From the IMG/VR virus record IMGVR_UViG_3300011271_000006, positions 1 through 56,391 of that record: a DNA stretch of 56,391 nt, one strand, 5' to 3'. Both the position numbers and the translations under genes were made by a program. The DNA comes from a virus. Shown here piece after piece: positions 17,718-25,913 of this stretch (position 1 is its first letter; each line of letters starts with the position of its first letter). Under the pieces are notes generated by a model. It did not search any database and was not told the origin of the DNA. It saw nothing but the letters and a program-made list of their open reading frames with translations.

Positions 17718-20086
17718 TACTCAACTCTAGAATATTTTCCAGGTTCATGTTCGATATAATAATTTCCATCCTTAGCCTTCCTAGCTCCCTCTATCGGTGG
17801 TTGTTCCTCAGTTCCTTTTCCATTTGGCTTTCCCTGCCCATTAGAAGCCTGTAGGCTCGCTTGTTCTGCCGCCAATTCTGCGGCCGTCTTGATGCCGATT
17901 TCCTCACCAGCGCCCGGCTCACCAGCATTCAACATACCCCTAACCAGCATTTGCACTATAGGCTGTATCTGTTCAACTGATATAGCAGGACCACTATTTC
18001 CTAAAGAAGTTAATCGCCGCGTCTCAGCTTCATAATCAAGCCTAGCTGCTTCTGCTTCAGCTTCCTTACGTCTTAAATCAAGCTCTTGTGCTTTAATATC
18101 CAACTCTTTATCTTTATCAGCTAAATCTTTGGCTTTTTGACCTAACAACGTTGTTAACTGTTGTATCTTATCACTCGCCTGATGCATAACTTGTTCAGTT
18201 TGAGGATCAGGTGCATCACCTGTTATATTAGGAGGAATAAGCTTTTTATATCGCTCAGCTAATACATCAGCTTGCGGAAAATCAAGCATTTTAAAGAAGA
18301 TATCACCACCAACATTCATAAATTCTTTATTTGCTTGTGCTAATTGTGTTAATGCTTGTGCAGCTTCCATACGCTTAGTAGCATAGCTTGGACCTGTATC
18401 AGCTTGAATATCATATATCCCAAAATTAGGATTAAAAGCAATTTCAATAACTTGTTGATCCTTATCCATCATAGGCTGTTGAGGATTACCACCTTTAACC
18501 ATTTCTTGTTGTAATTCAGGATCAATAGTAACATTCATTATACTTCCATCGCTCGCCATAATCCTCTTAACACGTTTAGTGTCATAAATCTTAGGAATAA
18601 GATCAATCAATATCTTGCCAGTATAACGAATAGCAATAGCGAGATTATCAATAAAGTGGTAAGTAGCTCTATCACCTTGTCTTTGACGCGCATTAATTGC
18701 GATACCTGATTTAGCATTTTCATTTTCACCTAATTGAGCTTGATATTGCCCACTCGCCATCATCATTTCATTTTGAGCAATCTTTAATCCTTCTGTATAA
18801 GCCAATCCAGGTTGCGGAGGCTGTGGGCGAGAAGGCGGCGGAATAGATTGACCATCTTCCCCCATATGATTATATGGCAAATAACTATGATTAGTAGTAT
18901 TCGCCGTTTTATAATATTCCTCAAATCCCTCTATTGCGTCAACAGGAGCAATCCAAGGTGCTTTAGTTTGTAAAGCTCCATATTCAACATTCGCCGATGT
19001 ATTGTAGTTATAGATTTGCTGAGCATTAATTAATGATCGTGTGTGCCCCTTACGATCAAGAATGCCATCAATAACAGTTTCAGTACCAATTAAACGTACT
19101 ATAGGAATATATTTACCTAACCATTCTCTTTCTTGAATAATTCTATCGCCAGCTATTTTATACCATTTAATATTATCAGTTAAAACCTTACGTTCCTGAA
19201 ATTTGTAGGCAACTCGATTTTCAGGAAATCCCTTGATTGCTTTATATGTCAGCTTTTCAACATCATTTAATTCACTCAAATATTTAATTATTTGTTCACG
19301 AGTATCGGGCTTTATCCATGCAACAAGTTTATCCTTTTCTTGTGTTTTCTTAAAATATTCACAAACTCTTACATTATCTTTAGTGATCCAACCATCAGTA
19401 CCACCATTATTCAATGTTGTCTGACCAGCTATTGAAGCGAATTCAGGATATTCTTCTTCAAATAATTCCTTTGGCATATCCTCGAATATAAAACCATATC
19501 GAGCGTCTGAACCATCAACCTCATTGATAAATTTATCCAAATAGACTGATCTAGGGTCTTTAATACGTCTTATATAAATTTCTTGATCAAAACTCTTGCT
19601 ACCAATCCAATCTGTATCAACTCGCCAATAACCAACACCAGCTTGTACTTGTGTTACTGTCGCACTATCATAAACATTTTCAGCACTTGAAATATATTCA
19701 ATATGATAAATTAATTCCTGAAAAACTTGTGCTCCCTCAAATGATGCATCATCCCCAACAGGTCTAATTCTGACACCCGGCTTATTTTGCTTGGCGTCAT
19801 TAATAATCATCAAATTGTGTTGAGCAGTTTTATTGATAGTAAGACAAGGCCGATCCTCTAATTCACGCCTTAGAACTAGATCACTATCCCATTGATATTT
19901 ATTGTGGGTATCTCCATTTGCAAATTTGATATCATATTCATATAACAAACGAGCATTATTTTCCCATTCCTCACATTCTTTATAAAGCTTTTTAGCTTCA
20001 ATAATTAATTGATTTTCTTCCTCTGTTTGCTTAGGAGGTTCTTTCCATTCGCTTGACCACATATCAGGCATTACGCGCCCATCCAA
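17717..20086 (-). CDS. Portal protein, P22 gp1-like
   Basis: The 789-residue protein follows the large terminase with a 16-bp overlap. The N-terminal region (CEEWENNARLLYEYDIKFAN, then RELEDRPCLTINKTAQHN and VRIRPVGDDASFEGAQV) is characteristic of P22-type portals (725 residues). A long helical region rich in Lys, Glu and Ala (about 645-710) corresponds to the C-terminal barrel. It forms the dodecameric DNA entry and exit ring at the capsid vertex and the docking site for terminase and gp4. Confidence 0.9.
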   Translation of the reverse strand: MDGRVMPDMWSSEWKEPPKQTEEENQLIIEAKKLYKECEEWENNARLLYEYDIKFANGDTHNKYQWDSDLVLRRELEDRPCLTINKTAQHNLMIINDAKQNKPGVRIRPVGDDASFEGAQVFQELIYHIEYISSAENVYDSATVTQVQAGVGYWRVDTDWIGSKSFDQEIYIRRIKDPRSVYLDKFINEVDGSDARYGFIFEDMPKELFEEEYPEFASIAGQTTLNNGGTDGWITKDNVRVCEYFKKTQEKDKLVAWIKPDTREQIIKYLSELNDVEKLTYKAIKGFPENRVAYKFQERKVLTDNIKWYKIAGDRIIQEREWLGKYIPIVRLIGTETVIDGILDRKGHTRSLINAQQIYNYNTSANVEYGALQTKAPWIAPVDAIEGFEEYYKTANTTNHSYLPYNHMGEDGQSIPPPSRPQPPQPGLAYTEGLKIAQNEMMMASGQYQAQLGENENAKSGIAINARQRQGDRATYHFIDNLAIAIRYTGKILIDLIPKIYDTKRVKRIMASDGSIMNVTIDPELQQEMVKGGNPQQPMMDKDQQVIEIAFNPNFGIYDIQADTGPSYATKRMEAAQALTQLAQANKEFMNVGGDIFFKMLDFPQADVLAERYKKLIPPNITGDAPDPQTEQVMHQASDKIQQLTTLLGQKAKDLADKDKELDIKAQELDLRRKEAEAEAARLDYEAETRRLTSLGNSGPAISVEQIQPIVQMLVRGMLNAGEPGAGEEIGIKTAAELAAEQASLQASNGQGKPNGKGTEEQPPIEGARKAKDGNYYIEHEPGKYSRVE

Positions 20087-21432
20087 CCCGTACTACTATG
20101 CAGTGAAATATGTCTTGTGCCACTGGTAACATTTCTAACTTTCTTCGAAGCCGTTTCAGTCTTCAAAGATTGAGCAAATGTCATGAAAGCATCACTACCA
20201 TGGCTATATTGATCATGCTTAGGCTCTTTGCTAAATTGACCATTTTCAGGATCAACAGCATAACAATAACGCCTTAGACATTGCATACCATCAGCGGTAT
20301 TCAATTCATCAAAATTACATAATGGAAATACTGTTCTAGCAGCATTAATAGCATTTACCTTTTTATTGATGCGAGCAACAATCCTAGTTTTATGACCAGC
20401 AGCCCTAATAATTGCATCAATACTTCTACTTGCTAATGTTTCATCTTTTGCATCATGTGGTAGATAGTGCAACTCATAAATATATTTCTTATCTTGTAAT
20501 ATCTGTAGATAATGACCAACTTTTTTTAAATTATTCTGATAAAAATCAATAACATTAAATTCCATTCCTACTCGTTGAATAAACCAAATAGCAGTCTGAT
20601 CGCTATGTCCCAAGTCCCAAGCTGTAAAAACTGGTCTTTGAGGATCATAAGGTACTTTTCCTAATCGACCATCTAAAATTAGTTGATGAATTTCATCAGC
20701 AAAAATCGCTCCATCAAGCACTTGTTTAGTATGACCTTCCCATACTTCTAACCAACGATTTTTATCCTTCGCTCGTAACTGTTCCATTTCCTCTCGAAGA
20801 TCATCAGGAAACCAAGGATTATCAGACCAATTCACTTTCTCAATAATCGCATAACGATTACCATGTTTATCAAATTGATTAGGAGGTTCTAATACAAAAC
20901 GCTTATATGTTTCATCACTATCGAGTTCAGGGTTAAAACTAACCCAAATTTCTGGCCCTTTACCAAATGGCCCTAGATTGCCTCTAGGATCACTTTCATG
21001 GCGGCCACGAATAGTAGGACCAAGTTTGTCCCATGAAGTCTTTGAAACTGTATTAGCTTCCTCAACCCAAGCTAAATCAATTGCAGCCATCGATTTGATA
21101 GCTTCAATATTATACCTGATGCCTTTGAATATAAATTCTGAACCTGTTCTTTTTGATATTATGTTCTTATCATTAATTGCAAACTCATTCTCTAAACCCA
21201 TTGTATAGATTTGTTCTTTTAAATTTTCATGAACACTTTCAGCAATAGAATTTTGAAATTCACGAAAGCACGCTATGCGAAGTTTCTTTGTTGAAGCTAA
21301 AATAATTAAGGCACGAGCAAATCCGATAGTCTTTCCGGCGCCACGACCACCATAGGCAACTTTATATCGAGCCGACTCAGTTAATAAAAACTGAAGCTTT
21401 TCAAGAAATTCAATTTCTTGTTCATTATTCAT
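20071..21432 (-). CDS. Terminase large subunit
   Basis: The 453 residues contain Walker A GGRGAGKT (28-35), Walker B with catalytic Glu in AAIDLAWVEEANTV (about 117-129), and the RNase H-like nuclease start FTAWDLGHSDQTAIWFI (about 266-282), with a late acidic motif near SHGSDAFMTFAQ. It is the ATPase/nuclease motor that packages DNA through the portal. Length fits the PBSX/P22 group. It precedes portal as in P22. Confidence 0.93.
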   Translation of the reverse strand: MNNEQEIEFLEKLQFLLTESARYKVAYGGRGAGKTIGFARALIILASTKKLRIACFREFQNSIAESVHENLKEQIYTMGLENEFAINDKNIISKRTGSEFIFKGIRYNIEAIKSMAAIDLAWVEEANTVSKTSWDKLGPTIRGRHESDPRGNLGPFGKGPEIWVSFNPELDSDETYKRFVLEPPNQFDKHGNRYAIIEKVNWSDNPWFPDDLREEMEQLRAKDKNRWLEVWEGHTKQVLDGAIFADEIHQLILDGRLGKVPYDPQRPVFTAWDLGHSDQTAIWFIQRVGMEFNVIDFYQNNLKKVGHYLQILQDKKYIYELHYLPHDAKDETLASRSIDAIIRAAGHKTRIVARINKKVNAINAARTVFPLCNFDELNTADGMQCLRRYCYAVDPENGQFSKEPKHDQYSHGSDAFMTFAQSLKTETASKKVRNVTSGTRHISLHSSTGWMGA

Positions 21433-21446
21433 TTATCAATATCAAG

Positions 21447-21896
21447 TTAGAATTGAACATACGAAATTGAACCTTGAGCAATGATGCTTCCACTGCTTAT
21501 AGCACACAAAGCATTGCCTATCGGTATATACAAAACAGTTCCTAATCCATTACCTTTAGTAAATACAGTTGAAGTACCAAAAGTGTAAGTACCAGTTAAA
21601 TCATGTTGACCAGTGCCACAATTAGTTCCTGTCCCATAAACCCATTTAAATGTGCCTCCTGCACTACTAACTAAATCCCAAGATGTTACATAAATAGTTT
21701 GACCTGTAACAGCAGCTACAATTTGTGTAGTTGTAGCTGAAGAAATTGCTATAGGTAAACTATTAGACGCTGCCACAGCTTGAGCGCAATTACTCCCATT
21801 CGTTGTATAACAAAGAGCATTAGGCGATTGAGCAGAAGCAAAATTGGCGCCTAAAAACAGCGCCACTGTCACTAAAATTCCCAATAAGCATTTCAT
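21447..21896 (-). CDS. Exported, virion-region protein with signal peptide
   Basis: The ATG at 21896 was chosen because GAGGG lies eight bases upstream; an earlier ATG at 21911 would place this site inside the gene. The 149 residues start with a signal peptide (MKCLLGILVTVALFLGANFA, then SAQ). The mature part is Ser/Thr/Gly-rich and beta-like with paired Cys. A periplasmic or surface protein made with the head genes is suggested. Function is unknown. Confidence 0.65.
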   Translation of the reverse strand: MKCLLGILVTVALFLGANFASAQSPNALCYTTNGSNCAQAVAASNSLPIAISSATTTQIVAAVTGQTIYVTSWDLVSSAGGTFKWVYGTGTNCGTGQHDLTGTYTFGTSTVFTKGNGLGTVLYIPIGNALCAISSGSIIAQGSISYVQF

Positions 21897-21910
21897 ATTG
21901 ATAACCCTCA

Positions 21911-22339
21911 TTAAGAAATCTTTGCACCAGCATTAGAGTACCAAGCAGCAACACCAGCAGAACTAACAGAAAGACAATAATAATCACTTCTTTTTGCTGC
22001 CGCTTGTGCAACACCTATAGCAGTAGCTACACCATCAATCGTATCATTATTAGCACCAAAAACTTGAGCACTTTGAGCACCGTCATTTATAACAACAACT
22101 TGTGCACCAGCAGAAGGTTTAGATGGAAGTTTTACACTATCACCACCAGTGGCACAAATTGAAATTCTATTTAAACTTGCTGTTAATTGGTATGCGTTTG
22201 TTTTACCTCCACCGGCTTTAGCTGTTATAGTATCCTCAAAACTTAATCCAGTATAAGGACCGCCAAATAAAGAATTAAGAGATTGACCATTAATTAATCG
22301 AAAACCACGCGGAAATAAAGTAACAAATGTTCCAGCCAT
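21911..22339 (-). CDS. Possible head decoration or fibre-type protein
   Basis: The 142-residue protein begins MAGTFVTLFPRGFRLINGQS, then has a beta-rich part with ASLNRISICATGGDSVKLPS and GAQVVVINDGAQSAQVFGAN. The repeated Asn/Gly turns and strands resemble small beta-barrel phage surface proteins. It has no signal peptide, unlike the genes on both sides. Its place in the packaging region suggests a capsid decoration protein, which is only inference. Confidence 0.5.
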   Translation of the reverse strand: MAGTFVTLFPRGFRLINGQSLNSLFGGPYTGLSFEDTITAKAGGGKTNAYQLTASLNRISICATGGDSVKLPSKPSAGAQVVVINDGAQSAQVFGANNDTIDGVATAIGVAQAAAKRSDYYCLSVSSAGVAAWYSNAGAKIS

Positions 22340-22404
22340 AATTCAGTCCTTTCTTTGTTTCTTTAAGTTCTTAATGTATCATATATGTTTTATAATAAAT
22401 CCAT

Positions 22405-23451
22405 TCAGCTTGAAGAAGTAAATATGAAAATATCGCTCCTATTCCAAGCAAGATAACCGCAAACAAATAAAGCCACACAAGCCGAAACAGGCAAATGAAA
22501 CGGAAAATCAAAAATCGAGATAACAATAAATGACCCCACAATATACCTTTCATTTCGTTGTGTTCGCATTACAAGAGTGAAAAAAGCTATCGCTAATATT
22601 GCCCCTATAATCCCAAGCTCAAATAAAATCTGCAACAAATCATTGTGGGCAAACATTGGTTTAGTATATATATTATATAGACTATACATACTAAACGAAT
22701 TTAAACCCCAACCAAACCAAGTTACATGCTCTAAAATATCCTTCCAAATTTTTATCCGATAATAGGTACTATCAACTTTATCATCATTATAATAGTAAGT
22801 TAAAAGAATTATGGCAACAGTTATCAAACTCAACAAGCAGACTGTAATTATTTTAGATTTACTCCAACACCAGAAACTAAACATAACTCCTAAAGTAAAT
22901 ACAGCATTTCTACTTCCATTTAAAATAATTGAAGGCAATATAAATGGAATATACCACCATAATCTATAAACACATAAGCCGATAAGAACTATAACAGCAG
23001 TTTCAGCTAATGTATTTACATTAATAAATAAACCTCCCTTCATCCCAAACAGTATCAAAAAGTTTGATGCAATAATTCCTAATCCTAATCCTTTGAATAT
23101 TGACTTTAGCGAAGTTAAAAACGCTCCTAATATGAAGGCTTCTGCTAATATCAATAATTTAATTAGTTCATAAATTGCCTGATTATTATAAGTCCAACTA
23201 ATTGACCATCCGGCATAAATTATAAATAATAAGCCAATGAAATGAACTAAAGTAAATCTAATCTCTCTATATAACCAAATCAAACCAATCAAACAAAGTG
23301 GAAATGTCACTGAAGCAAAAGCCCATCTTGGTGAAGTAGGAGCACCACTAATATATGGCACATAAATTATAGCCAATAAGAAAGCGAGATAAGCCCCGAT
23401 AAAATCCAATCGAGGCTTATCACTTTGCGTAGTTAATGAATTCGATACCAT
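22405..23451 (-). CDS. O-antigen ligase/polymerase-like (Wzy_C) membrane protein
   Basis: This 348-residue protein has about ten hydrophobic membrane segments and a large loop (about 230-290) containing RIKIWKDILEHVTWFGWGLN and MFAHNDLLQILFELGIIG. This is the conserved Wzy_C loop, with the Arg and His of O-antigen ligases and polymerases (WaaL, Wzy). It would change lipopolysaccharide or capsule assembly on the infected cell. A start at 23478 is possible but overlaps the upstream gene by 46 bp; neither start has a good ribosome site. A phage-encoded copy between small terminase and large terminase is unusual. Confidence 0.75.
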   Translation of the reverse strand: MVSNSLTTQSDKPRLDFIGAYLAFLLAIIYVPYISGAPTSPRWAFASVTFPLCLIGLIWLYREIRFTLVHFIGLLFIIYAGWSISWTYNNQAIYELIKLLILAEAFILGAFLTSLKSIFKGLGLGIIASNFLILFGMKGGLFINVNTLAETAVIVLIGLCVYRLWWYIPFILPSIILNGSRNAVFTLGVMFSFWCWSKSKIITVCLLSLITVAIILLTYYYNDDKVDSTYYRIKIWKDILEHVTWFGWGLNSFSMYSLYNIYTKPMFAHNDLLQILFELGIIGAILAIAFFTLVMRTQRNERYIVGSFIVISIFDFPFHLPVSACVALFVCGYLAWNRSDIFIFTSSS

Positions 23452-24002
23452 GTGGTATTGGTTTGGCGATAAACCCATTCAGGACATGAAGCAGCACCAG
23501 TAGTCGAAGGAACCGACAAGGCAGTTACACCACCACTTAATATAGTCCCTGATCCAGCCGTCATTGTAAGGGCAGTAACAATCTGTGTAGTACAAATACC
23601 AAATGTTTGATTGTCAACAAGCATTGTAGCAGGATCAAGCAAAACAGTTAATGCGGCAATAGTGCCAGAAGGTTCAAGGATCAATCTCCGCGCTAATGGA
23701 TTTTGAGGAATTACTTGACCATTAACAGCAGCTACGTACTGATAAGGACCAACACCAAGGTTCTGAAGTGAAAGTTTAACAGTCTGTGGGGATTGACCAC
23801 CAGAAGCATTAGTATCTGCCGGAATAGTTTCACTACCAGTCAAGGCAGGACCAGCAGGTACGGTATTAACGCAAACAGCGTTAACCGAACTAGAACAAAA
23901 AGATGATCCACCTACAATCGGATAAGGAAACCATTGCTGTGCAACACCAATACTAATAATAGAAACAACAGCAAATAAAGTCAAACTTAATTTCTTAAGC
24001 AT
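23433..24002 (-). CDS. Exported protein with signal peptide, virion region
   Basis: The 189 residues begin with a clear signal peptide (MLKKLSLTLFAVVSIISIG, then VAQ). The mature part has a tail-fibre-like Gly/Thr/Val-rich composition with paired Cys residues (SSFCSSSVNAVCVN) and ends at TWYRIH. It resembles short phage beta-structured proteins with a GSETIPADTNASGGQSPQTV-type segment. A fibre-associated or surface-exclusion protein is possible. Function is not known. Confidence 0.6.
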   Translation of the reverse strand: MLKKLSLTLFAVVSIISIGVAQQWFPYPIVGGSSFCSSSVNAVCVNTVPAGPALTGSETIPADTNASGGQSPQTVKLSLQNLGVGPYQYVAAVNGQVIPQNPLARRLILEPSGTIAALTVLLDPATMLVDNQTFGICTTQIVTALTMTAGSGTILSGGVTALSVPSTTGAASCPEWVYRQTNTTWYRIH

Positions 24003-24064
24003 AATAATTCCTTTCTTTGGTTCTTAAGTTTACTTATCAGCCTCCACCATTCAAGGTGGCATAG

Positions 24065-24661
24065 CTACTTAACTAACTTTAATTTCATAGGCAAAGGAGT
24101 AATCTCTGCTTCTGGTTTCTCAAAAGCATCTTGCTCAATCATTTCTTGTTTTTCTTGTTCAGGCTTTACAAATTTTATAGTCATAAAATTGTTACTAAGT
24201 TTTGTGCTCGCATCAATATCAATTTTAGTCCCAATATAACCCCTAATTTCAGCATAAAGCTTGTATGCAGATAATCTATCCTTACTTTCATGAATAAAGA
24301 AGCGACCATCAGGGGATTTTTCCTCGCTGAATTCGAGCAGTCTCACAGCGAGTGCATCTTTGTCAAGCAATTTTGTTTCTTGCTCGATTTCTTGCGCATA
24401 GGTGTCTCTAGCTGCGATCACAACAGGATCATTCAGCCAATTAACACTTACCCATAATGCTTTGTTGGTGTCTTTACCAAAGACTGCACAAGCGGCGTTA
24501 AACGGCTTAAAATGTTTGCTTAATTCGACACCAAATTGGCGTTTTAGAGCTTCATCGCGTCGCCAAGGTTGATCAATCTCAGGTGGTGAGCCCCACGAGC
24601 TAGGTAGCTCAACTTGAAAGATATCTTGGCGACCGAATGGCATAGAAACGCCGCTTAGCAT
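24065..24661 (-). CDS. Probable terminase small subunit
   Basis: The 198-residue protein is the first gene behind the putative late promoter and lies upstream of the large terminase. The central part (NDPVVIAARDTYAQEIEQET, then DKDALAVRLLEFSE and SAYKLYAEIRGYIGTKIDI) follows the helical pattern of small terminases, whose helices select pac-site DNA and form a ring. No classical helix-turn-helix was certain. The start is supported by AGAGG eight bases upstream, inside a hairpin. Confidence 0.55.
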   Translation of the reverse strand: MLSGVSMPFGRQDIFQVELPSSWGSPPEIDQPWRRDEALKRQFGVELSKHFKPFNAACAVFGKDTNKALWVSVNWLNDPVVIAARDTYAQEIEQETKLLDKDALAVRLLEFSEEKSPDGRFFIHESKDRLSAYKLYAEIRGYIGTKIDIDASTKLSNNFMTIKFVKPEQEKQEMIEQDAFEKPEAEITPLPMKLKLVK

Positions 24662-24669
24662 AAATGAAA

Positions 24670-24697
24670 CCTCTTGGCAATCTTCGTCACCAAGAGG
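24670..24697 (-). promoter_or_regulatory. Hairpin that includes the ribosome site of the small terminase gene
   Basis: An 8-bp perfect stem CCTCTTGG/CCAAGAGG with a 12-base loop lies 8 bases before the ATG at 24661. The 3' arm contains the AGAGG ribosome-binding site, so folding would hide it. The same stem core recurs at 25782-25818. It could control the switch to late translation or act as a weak terminator; a short T-rich stretch follows. Confidence 0.6.
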
Positions 24698-24777
24698 CTC
24701 ATTTGATGGGGAGTAGTTCGGTAACTCGCCTGTCTTTTACTCCTGTTAGATGCGCTGGCGTGGCGCTAGTGCTGATC

Positions 24778-24805
24778 CTAATATTCATCAAACTCTTTAA
24801 GTCAA
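24778..24805 (-). promoter_or_regulatory. Candidate sigma70 promoter of the late operon
   Basis: On the minus strand a TTGACT box (24805-24800) is followed after 16 bases by TATTAG (24783-24778). Transcription would start about 110 bases before the small terminase gene and could read through the whole structural and lysis block. The -35 part overlaps the end of the upstream 79-residue gene. The 16-base spacing equals that of three early promoters found here. Confidence 0.5.
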
Positions 24806-25036
24806 TGCTGCTTCGATCATCTTAGCCCAAACCTCTTTATCCATATAAGGTTCAGGAGGACCAGCTTCTAGCATAGCTTCAGTAGGTTCTTTCATTGCTC
24901 TAATAACTTCTATAGCCTGAATAAAAGCTACTTCTTTAGCTATTTCCTTATATTTTCTATAATCCTCACAATTACACTCATTCACAAAAGCATTTGGATA
25001 TAAAATTCTAGCTACCCTCTCAATCATTTCACTCAT
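24797..25036 (-). CDS. Small MREPT-type phage protein
   Basis: The 79 residues begin MSEMIERVARILYPNAF and contain IEVIRAMKEPTEAMLEAG and VWAKMIEAALT. This pattern is common in small uncharacterised early phage proteins. A second copy of the family lies at 34016-34255. The end of the gene carries the -35 region of the late promoter. Function is unknown. Confidence 0.7.
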   Translation of the reverse strand: MSEMIERVARILYPNAFVNECNCEDYRKYKEIAKEVAFIQAIEVIRAMKEPTEAMLEAGPPEPYMDKEVWAKMIEAALT

Positions 25037-25038
25037 TT

Positions 25039-25254
25039 TTAAGCCTTTATTGATTTATATTTAGTCCTCACGTGTTGATGAAAATAACTACCAGGAGATT
25101 TAGATATTTTAATTCCTTCATAATGTTCTTTAGGAACATTCTTAAAATGATGCGTTCCACCATTCTGAAAACACAGAACTAGAGTTTTATTTTCATCATC
25201 ATAATCGCAGCTTGATAATGATGATGAATTCTTGAATACATGGAGATTAGACAT
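25039..25254 (-). CDS. KTSC-domain protein
   Basis: The 71 residues match the KTSC pattern: Ser-rich start with SSLSSCDYDDENKTLVLCF, then FQNGGTHHFKNVPKEHYEG and KSPGSYFHQHVRTKY. The family is small, found in bacteria and phages, and of unknown function, possibly nucleic-acid binding. It follows a 52-residue gene in the same direction. Confidence 0.8.
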   Translation of the reverse strand: MSNLHVFKNSSSLSSCDYDDENKTLVLCFQNGGTHHFKNVPKEHYEGIKISKSPGSYFHQHVRTKYKSIKA

Positions 25255-25264
25255 TGTTTATTTC

Positions 25265-25423
25265 CTAAGTCAAATCTATTTTAATAATAACTTGTGATGT
25301 GTCTAATGCTGGCCAAAGTAATATTTGTCCTGTATTTAGTACAGTAAAATATGAAGGAAATCCTCTAATTTCTTTATTTAAAATTTCAAATTCCTCATTA
25401 CTAATACGATTTAATTCAATCAT
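25265..25423 (-). CDS. Small hypothetical protein (52 aa)
   Basis: A GAGGAA ribosome site lies upstream of this ATG, between the tRNA and the KTSC gene. The protein starts MIELNRISNEEFEILNKEIR and ends QVIIKIDLT, mixed helix then strand. No family is recognised. The strong ribosome site and conserved direction support a real gene. Confidence 0.6.
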   Translation of the reverse strand: MIELNRISNEEFEILNKEIRGFPSYFTVLNTGQILLWPALDTSQVIIKIDLT

Positions 25424-25439
25424 TTTATTTATTCCTCAT

Positions 25440-25518
25440 TGGTAGGAGCCCTCGGATTTGAACCGAGAATATCACTGCGTTTTAGGCGCAGTCGCTTTGC
25501 CAATTTGCGTAGGCTCCC
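25440..25518 (-). tRNA. tRNA-Leu(UAA)-like, short variable loop, encoded CCA
   Basis: The minus strand folds into a cloverleaf: acceptor GGGAGCC with GGCTCCT, discriminator A and encoded CCA (25442-25440); a D arm with TTGG; anticodon stem CTGCG/CGCAG with loop CCTAAAA; T arm CTCGG TTCAAAT CCGAG. The anticodon is UAA (Leu, codon UUA, very common here). Two oddities are visible: base 33 is C instead of the near-universal U, and the variable region is only about 7 bases although bacterial tRNA-Leu normally has a long arm. It lies between two small genes and could be co-transcribed with them. Confidence 0.85.
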
Positions 25519-25521
25519 GAT

Positions 25522-25752
25522 TTATTGTTTATCATAATCTTCTTGCGAACACGCTTCAACTACATAATGATTACTACACGCCCAATAAGTTATACGACCA
25601 AGAAACTTACGACATTCATATGAACCATAATCAATTTTTTCTTCCTTAATGAGATTTCCCTTCAAATCATATATCGTAACAACCATTGGGAATGATTTAA
25701 CATAATTTCTTAATGGAGCGTCCCAAGGCCCTTGGGGAGCTTTAACATTCAT
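25522..25752 (-). CDS. Small hypothetical protein (76 aa)
   Basis: The protein begins MNVKAPQGPWDAPLRNYVKS and has two strands around MVVTIYDLKGNLIKEEKIDY, then ITYWACSNHYVVEACSQ. An AAGGA ribosome site is present. It lies between the tRNA and a hairpin. Family and function are unknown. Confidence 0.6.
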   Translation of the reverse strand: MNVKAPQGPWDAPLRNYVKSFPMVVTIYDLKGNLIKEEKIDYGSYECRKFLGRITYWACSNHYVVEACSQEDYDKQ

Positions 25753-25781
25753 TGTTTTTATTCCTTATTCATTAAAAGCAA

Positions 25782-25818
25782 CTCCCTCTTGGTACGCAAT
25801 ACCTTGACCAAGAGGGAG
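25782..25818 (-). terminator. Strong hairpin, probable terminator or attenuator
   Basis: A 12-bp perfect inverted repeat CTCCCTCTTGGT/ACCAAGAGGGAG with a 13-base loop is followed on the minus strand by a short T stretch (TTGCTTTT). It separates the 25914 gene from the 76-residue gene. Its core matches the stem upstream of the small terminase gene. Confidence 0.6.
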
Positions 25819-25913
25819 CTACCAGCAGTAAAATTATTACGTCATAAAACTAAGTAGTTGGCGGTTACTGCCATAAACCTAATATCCTGTCTATAGGATC
25901 GCCGCTAACTTAT

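Noticed and set aside
24700-24790. tRNA-like look of the late leader (AGTAGTTCGGTAACTCG)
   Set aside because: No T-arm, acceptor pairing or CCA could be fitted; only hairpins GGAGTA/TACTCC and TTTGATG/CATCAAA are visible.
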